From contig NZ_BSNM01000027.1 in NCBI RefSeq assembly GCF_030159995.1, positions 1 to 64,000 of the forward strand: DNA of 64,000 nucleotides, in the 5' to 3' direction. Below the pieces are notes generated by a model, which was not told the DNA's origin, searched no databases, and saw only the letters and a program-made list of their open reading frames with translations. A program made the translations under genes and the position numbers. The stretch is from Litoribrevibacter albus. Lineage in GTDB: Bacteria > Pseudomonadota > Gammaproteobacteria > Pseudomonadales > Litoribrevibacteraceae. Positions 60,037-64,000 of the stretch are shown here, in pieces; position 1 is the stretch's first letter; every line of letters starts with the position of its first letter.

Positions 60037-60642
60037 TTATTCTGCTTTTGTTGCAGTGGTTTTAGCAGACGTTGTGCGCTTACGAGTGGCCGGCTTTTTA
60101 GCCGCAGCGGTTGTCGCCTTCTTTGCAGCAGGTTTCTCTGCATCAGCAGTTGTTTTCTTAGCCGCTGTAGAGCGTGTCGGTGCTTTCGCCTTCTTCAACG
60201 TCTCAATGTTCTTTTTCAAAGACTCAACTTCAGCTTTAAGAGCATCAATATCTGCTTTTGATGGGATACCTAGACGAGTCAATGCACGTTGAACACGCTC
60301 ATCGAATACACGCTCAACTTTATCCCAGGTATTGTTTGCACGCTCACGCACATCTTCCGCGCGCTGAATAACGTCGTTTTTAACACCTTCTACGCGTGTG
60401 TTTGCGTACTCGACCTGACGCATAACACCTTCACGACCGCGCTCTTCGATTTCTTTACCCGCTGTCACCAAGGCATCAAAATACTTATTGCCTTCGCCAT
60501 CAGCCTTACTGAACGCACCAAGACCAGCTAACCAAATTTGGTTCGTGTATTTTTTAATATCTTGCGCGATTTTAGTTTCAGAAAGCGCCTTCATACGATT
60601 GTCTGTTGCTTCAGCAGCGTCTTTTAGCTTACCCATAGTCAT
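60037..60642 (-). CDS. Phasin (PhaF-like) with Lys/Ala-rich tail
   Basis: A protein of about 201 residues. The N-terminal phasin domain (about 10-105; KYTNQIWLAGLGAFSKADGEGNKYFDALVTAGKEIEERGR) coats PHA granules. A coiled coil follows (ADIDALKAEVESLKKNIETLKK). The C-terminal 50 residues are Ala/Lys/Thr repeats (AAKKTT, KKPAAKK, AATAAAKKPA-type), like the histone-like tail of Pseudomonas PhaF that binds DNA and helps share granules between daughter cells. The start is Met at 60642 or 60636 after AAAGGG; the longer TTG start is unlikely. It is followed by the patatin gene. Confidence 0.9.
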   Translation of the reverse strand: MTMGKLKDAAEATDNRMKALSETKIAQDIKKYTNQIWLAGLGAFSKADGEGNKYFDALVTAGKEIEERGREGVMRQVEYANTRVEGVKNDVIQRAEDVRERANNTWDKVERVFDERVQRALTRLGIPSKADIDALKAEVESLKKNIETLKKAKAPTRSTAAKKTTADAEKPAAKKATTAAAKKPATRKRTTSAKTTATKAE

Positions 60643-60807
60643 AAACCCTTTGCGATTCAATACTTACTGCCTTACAGCAGTTCAAATGCAGAACCCGAAA
60701 CACATGGTTTTTACCACTGCTAGAAACGAGCACCGCCAATCCTACGCTAAAGCTATCAATGCCAATTAGAATATGCATACTAAAGATCTGAATGTATTAA
60801 AGTATTC

Positions 60808-60907
60808 AAGGGAAGGTATTCCCTTCATAAAGACAAACATCTATTCTTGAAACCATCAATAAAGGCCACAGGTTACTCGCATTAATTACTCACAATGGCC
60901 TATTGAT
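60808..60907. repeat. Two inverted repeats in the phasin-TPR divergent gap
   Basis: The roughly 300-bp gap holds AAGGGAA-GGTA-TTCCCTT (60808-60825), a perfect 7-bp hairpin. It also holds a longer imperfect repeat (60855-60907) in which ATCAAT and GGCCA on one side match TGGCC and ATTGAT on the other, around a loop containing TTACTC twice. These may be operators for the phasin or TPR promoters. I see no coding sequence here. Confidence 0.35.
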
Positions 60908-60948
60908 GACTACTTACATAATAAAAATACGTAGCACTGATACTTCTG

Positions 60949-61821
60949 ATGAACGAATTACTTAAAAGCACCTGGATTTCTTACCATCTGACTCCCCTCG
61001 AGTTAACCGCTCAAACATTAAACTCACAATGGACAAGATTACACATAGGCAATTCAGAGGTTTTTCCCTCGCTTCAGGCTTTAGAAGAGATCATTGCAGA
61101 ATACCCGATCATCGCTGCCTCTCTGGGTAACAACTCCCTGACCGAGCTTTCAGGCATGCTAATCCAGGGCTGGCTACATTTCCATCAAGGAAATTATCAG
61201 CAGGCAACCCAGTTAGCTCTCGCCTCTGGATTACTAGGACTCAACCTCGCATCGAAGTCCATGGCTATCTACGCCACACATCTAGAAACAGACCATGAAA
61301 CCAAACTTCAAATCTTCCAGGAAGCCATTAAGCTTGCGGATCACGCCATCGAAGTTATGCCAAATCACCCGGATGCACACTACAACCGGGCTTATGCGTT
61401 AGGTCGATACAGTCAAGGCATATCGATCACCAAGGCATTGGCAAAAGGCTACGGAAAAGAAGTCAGGAAGAGCCTGGAAAAAACCATTGAGCTCGCACCG
61501 GATCATGCTGAAGCACACATTGCTTTTGGCACTTACCATGCAGAAATCATCAATCAGGTGGGTAAATTGGTTGCCAGTGTTTCCTACGGAGCCAACAAAG
61601 ATTCAGGCTTAAAACACTTTAGACATGCAATTCGAGTGGCCCCAGACTTTCCTATTGCCTACACTCAATATGCGGACGGCTTACTTATGATGTTTGGGCC
61701 ATCCAAATTAAAAGACGCCAAACAGCTCTACGAAAAAGCAGCAAACAGTGACATCGCAGATGCCATGGAACGTCTTGATCAACAAAATGCTCTGGATGAG
61801 CTTGAAGCCATTGCCAGTTAG
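60949..61821 (+). CDS. TPR-repeat protein
   Basis: A 290-residue, wholly helical, soluble protein with no signal peptide. At least two tetratricopeptide repeats are clear: AIKLADHAIEVMPNHPDAHYNRAYALGRY and SLEKTIELAPDHAEAHIAFGTYHAE, with a third at FRHAIRVAPDFPIAYTQYADGLLM. Such repeats bind proteins. It lies divergently from the phasin gene in the PHA neighbourhood. The N-terminal 100 residues have no motif I know. Function unknown; a granule- or envelope-associated scaffold is only a guess. Confidence 0.8.
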   Translation: MNELLKSTWISYHLTPLELTAQTLNSQWTRLHIGNSEVFPSLQALEEIIAEYPIIAASLGNNSLTELSGMLIQGWLHFHQGNYQQATQLALASGLLGLNLASKSMAIYATHLETDHETKLQIFQEAIKLADHAIEVMPNHPDAHYNRAYALGRYSQGISITKALAKGYGKEVRKSLEKTIELAPDHAEAHIAFGTYHAEIINQVGKLVASVSYGANKDSGLKHFRHAIRVAPDFPIAYTQYADGLLMMFGPSKLKDAKQLYEKAANSDIADAMERLDQQNALDELEAIAS

Positions 61822-62057
61822 AGGTTGCACCTCGGCCTGACTCCATGATTATGGAAACGTGACATTAACCTGCCATCACGCGTCACAGGGATGCTTTTAA
61901 ATCTCGCATATGTAACATTGTGCTAAGATTTACAACAATGCGTTTCTAGCACCTAGGACGAATTCTAATATTGTGGCATAAAGTACTGACTAAAATGATA
62001 AATACAATTGAGCACCAATAGCTCAGCCTAACAAAAGTCAGTGAAGGTGTCCGTTTT

Positions 62058-62978
62058 ATGGTGGATATGAGCCATATGCATAAACTTATTGAGCCAATTC
62101 AACAAAGTTATCAGGAGCTTTTCAGCGGAGATGTTTATCTGTGCGGAAAGGCAGCTGTCTCGGTTAGAAACCACAGTGGCATCGCCAAACACACCGTCAT
62201 CGGTGTACACGGTTTTCTAGAGAATCACTGTTATTTTACGGAAACATACTCTCAATCAGACATTGAACTCATTTTGCTCACATGCAGCAACTACCACATT
62301 CCAGTGACAGGACCAGAGCACACCCACGCAGACTGGTTTGATCATCCGGAATACCCTGAGTCATCGATTGAATATGACGCTTCCATCCTGGTTCAAGCAA
62401 TGGAACGTCTTGCCAGTTCAAAAAATGTTCGTATTCACGGTCACTCTCGAGGCGGCGGCGTTATCCTAGAAGCGGTTCGCCAAAAACCGGAATTATTTAA
62501 GGACGCGGAAATTCTTCTTGAAGCGCCCGTTCTTCCTCAGGGAAAAATTCATCCAATTCCAAAGGCACTGATCGACAACATGTCACCAAGAATGTGGCCC
62601 TGGGCGCTACGACTATTGGAGAAGACCCCATTATCGACGTACTCCCAAACGTTCTTTGGTGAAACTCATGGTCGCAAAAAACAACTGCTAGAGCATTTGT
62701 TTAAGAACCCTCAAAATGCGATGACGATCATTAACAATATCCATTCCATTGAAACCTGGATGGATAACGCACCAACAGACATTTACCAGCACATCAAACG
62801 CGGCACCATTCTGATTCCGGAAAGAGACCGCATTCTTTGTAAAGAGCATATGCTGGCCAGTGCGTTAAAATCTCCCAACAACATACGAATCGTGGAAACC
62901 AAAGACACAAGCCATTTTATTAGTTTGGATAACTCTTCATGGCTTCCCCCCTTGACGATTCCACTCTCACTTCAGTAG
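62058..62978 (+). CDS. Alpha/beta hydrolase
   Basis: A 306-residue alpha/beta-hydrolase-fold protein. The oxyanion region is VIGVHGFLENHCYF. The nucleophile is Ser130 in HGHSRGGGV; likely partners are Asp257 (IPERDRIL) and His286 (DTSHFI), so the triad looks complete. There is no signal peptide. GAAGGTG lies 8 nt before the ATG. It sits between the TPR gene (236-bp gap) and the conserved unknown gene, near PHA genes. A depolymerase, thioesterase or lipase are all possible; nothing in the sequence decides. Confidence 0.8.
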   Translation: MVDMSHMHKLIEPIQQSYQELFSGDVYLCGKAAVSVRNHSGIAKHTVIGVHGFLENHCYFTETYSQSDIELILLTCSNYHIPVTGPEHTHADWFDHPEYPESSIEYDASILVQAMERLASSKNVRIHGHSRGGGVILEAVRQKPELFKDAEILLEAPVLPQGKIHPIPKALIDNMSPRMWPWALRLLEKTPLSTYSQTFFGETHGRKKQLLEHLFKNPQNAMTIINNIHSIETWMDNAPTDIYQHIKRGTILIPERDRILCKEHMLASALKSPNNIRIVETKDTSHFISLDNSSWLPPLTIPLSLQ

Positions 62979-63022
62979 GGTTAGCTCACACATTTAGCAG
63001 CCCTATTGAGTGATTGAGCAGT

Positions 63023-63778
63023 ATGATTAAGGACAAGTTGGCGAAACCAGTATCCGGAAAGCACGGAGAAAACCTTCGCCAGCTTTTGATTCAAAACCGG
63101 TCACGTCACAACCAAGAACCACCAAAACATCAACAGCTGGCATTACAGCATTTAATGGTGTGGCAAACAGATCGCCTTCGAAATACTCACCAAGATCTCT
63201 TTCTTTCCGACCGCTATCAAGCAGCAGCCCACTACTTTGTGGATGAGCTCTATCTATCCCCTACAGCCATTCAAAGAGACAGAGACCTGGAACGTGTGTT
63301 TCCAACCTTAGTAAAACTACTGCCCGATGACACACTAGAAACGGTAGCCAATGCCATCGAATTGAATATTCTCTCAGCGGAATTAGACCAACAGCTGGCT
63401 AACTTTCTATTTATTGATCACCCAGAAAAAGCCATTTGCGCATCTCTGATTACAGAAGAAAGTTACGTTACTGCGTATCTGAAAGCCAATGCCACAGAGC
63501 TGAGGCATCGACAACTCAATTTGATTGAACAAATTGGTCACGACCTCGATCACTTGGTACGCTTCCCATTTATTTCCCTAACTTTAAAACTCATTCGAAA
63601 GCCCGCACACAAAAAAGGTCTTGGAAACCTTCATGATTTTCTGGAGCGAGGATTCAATACATTCAAAGCACTGGGAGGCGCTGAAGAGTTTATGGAGATA
63701 ATTGTGCAGCGGGAAGGACAAGTGCTAGACAACTTAAATCAGGGAAAAAGTAACCCGTTCGATATAAAAATTGACTAA
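63023..63778 (+). CDS. Conserved protein of unknown function (FFLEELY-like motif)
   Basis: A protein of about 251 residues, largely helical, without membrane segments or signal peptide. The most striking stretch is RYQAAAHYFVDELYLSP then RDRDLERVFPTLVKLLP, resembling proteobacterial proteins named for an FFLEELY-type motif, of unknown function. IELNILSAELDQQLANFL and a C-terminal FLERGFNTFKALGGAEEFMEII region follow. I choose ATG 63023; a TTG three codons earlier is possible. It starts 44 bp after the hydrolase gene, so the two may be cotranscribed, and converges with the PHA-system gene. Confidence 0.75.
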   Translation: MIKDKLAKPVSGKHGENLRQLLIQNRSRHNQEPPKHQQLALQHLMVWQTDRLRNTHQDLFLSDRYQAAAHYFVDELYLSPTAIQRDRDLERVFPTLVKLLPDDTLETVANAIELNILSAELDQQLANFLFIDHPEKAICASLITEESYVTAYLKANATELRHRQLNLIEQIGHDLDHLVRFPFISLTLKLIRKPAHKKGLGNLHDFLERGFNTFKALGGAEEFMEIIVQREGQVLDNLNQGKSNPFDIKID

Positions 63779-63803
63779 CACAGAGAGCCCAAGAAAAGAG
63801 CGT

Positions 63804-64000
63804 CTAACGAAGCTCTTTCTCTAGATAGTTATGAATTTCACGTTCTACGACGGCTTTAAACGGTCTCATAAGTAACGCTAATTCAACGTGAATTTCCAAC
63901 GTAGTTTCTGTCACATCCAGAAAACCTTTCACGCCGGTACGATGAAATACGAGCTTATTGCCTTTCCATTCATACTTGGCATCAAAGCGATCTGCCAGCA
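63804..64000 (-). CDS. Polyhydroxyalkanoic acid system family protein (3' part; gene continues past the window)
   Basis: Reading the minus strand gives an open frame from the window edge to a TAG at 63804-63806, about 65 residues: LADRFDAKYEWKGNKLVFHR, then GVKGFLDVTETTLEIHVEL, LLMRPFKAVVEREI and a final NYLEKELR. This fits the PHA_gran_rgn (PF09650-type) family, small proteins found with PHA genes that resemble a START/SRPBCC fold. Its N-terminus is outside the window. It supports reading this region as PHA-related. Confidence 0.72.
   Translation of the reverse strand, partial: LADRFDAKYEWKGNKLVFHRTGVKGFLDVTETTLEIHVELALLMRPFKAVVEREIHNYLEKELR

Overview
The window is chromosomal DNA of a gammaproteobacterium, most likely a marine or aquatic member of the Oceanospirillales/Pseudomonadales side. 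The reasons are the Na+-type PomAB flagellar stator genes, a Vfr/Crp-type cAMP receptor, gene orders shared with Pseudomonas and E. coli (ribD-ribC-ribB-ribH-nusB-thiL-pgpA, pilMNOPQ-aroK-aroB-damX-gltBD, rpmE/priA-ftsN-hslVU-DUF971) and a polyhydroxyalkanoate (PHA) granule neighbourhood. The sequence does not fix a genus. No IS element, integrase, CRISPR array, tRNA or rRNA body was found. Almost all of the window is ordinary core genome at high coding density.

Layout. 1-230: two tandem promoters with the architecture of an rRNA operon, firing leftward out of the window. 328-5029: a 7TM hybrid kinase with a degenerate ATPase domain, then an overlapping pair made of a three-repeat DnaT-like protein and a lambda-P-like replication protein. 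5030-7515: PilZ protein and PomA/PomB. 7723-10903: xseB-ispA-dxs isoprenoid genes. 10958-19313 (minus strand): retropepsin-like protease, pgpA, thiL, nusB, riboflavin genes with a RibBX-type fusion, nrdR and glyA. 19532-31309: signalling genes (five-PAS GGDEF protein, HD-GYP protein, haem-binding hybrid kinase with an overlapping REC-kinase gene), with ettA, a hotdog protein, a VOC protein and an OsmC protein. 31609-33403: crp and hemE. 33567-48107 (minus strand): gltD, gltB, damX, aroB, aroK and pilQPONM. 48270-53259: PBP1a, malic enzyme, a secreted nuclease and L31. 53448-58776 (plus strand): priA, ftsN, hslV, hslU and a DUF971 gene. 58787-64000: patatin-like protein, phasin, TPR protein, alpha/beta hydrolase, a conserved protein of unknown function and the cut-off end of a PHA-system protein.

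How it fits together. PilZ, GGDEF and HD-GYP proteins sit within about 21 kb, and the PilZ gene directly follows pomAB, which suggests c-di-GMP control of motility. The pil, aro, damX and glt genes form the classic conserved superoperon. The right end resembles the hslVU-DUF971-pha arrangement of Pseudomonas, but without a PHA synthase in view.

The items most worth a second look are: the DnaT-like/lambda-P-like pair, possibly a domesticated phage helicase-loading module; an apparent ATT start codon for aroK; the degenerate kinase at the left end; the haem-sensor kinase pair; the atypical PilZ protein; and several strong inverted repeats in leaders and intercistronic gaps (nrdR, DUF4442 gene, hslV, hslU-DUF971, rpmE-nuclease). 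All promoters and operators listed were found by eye and are predictions.
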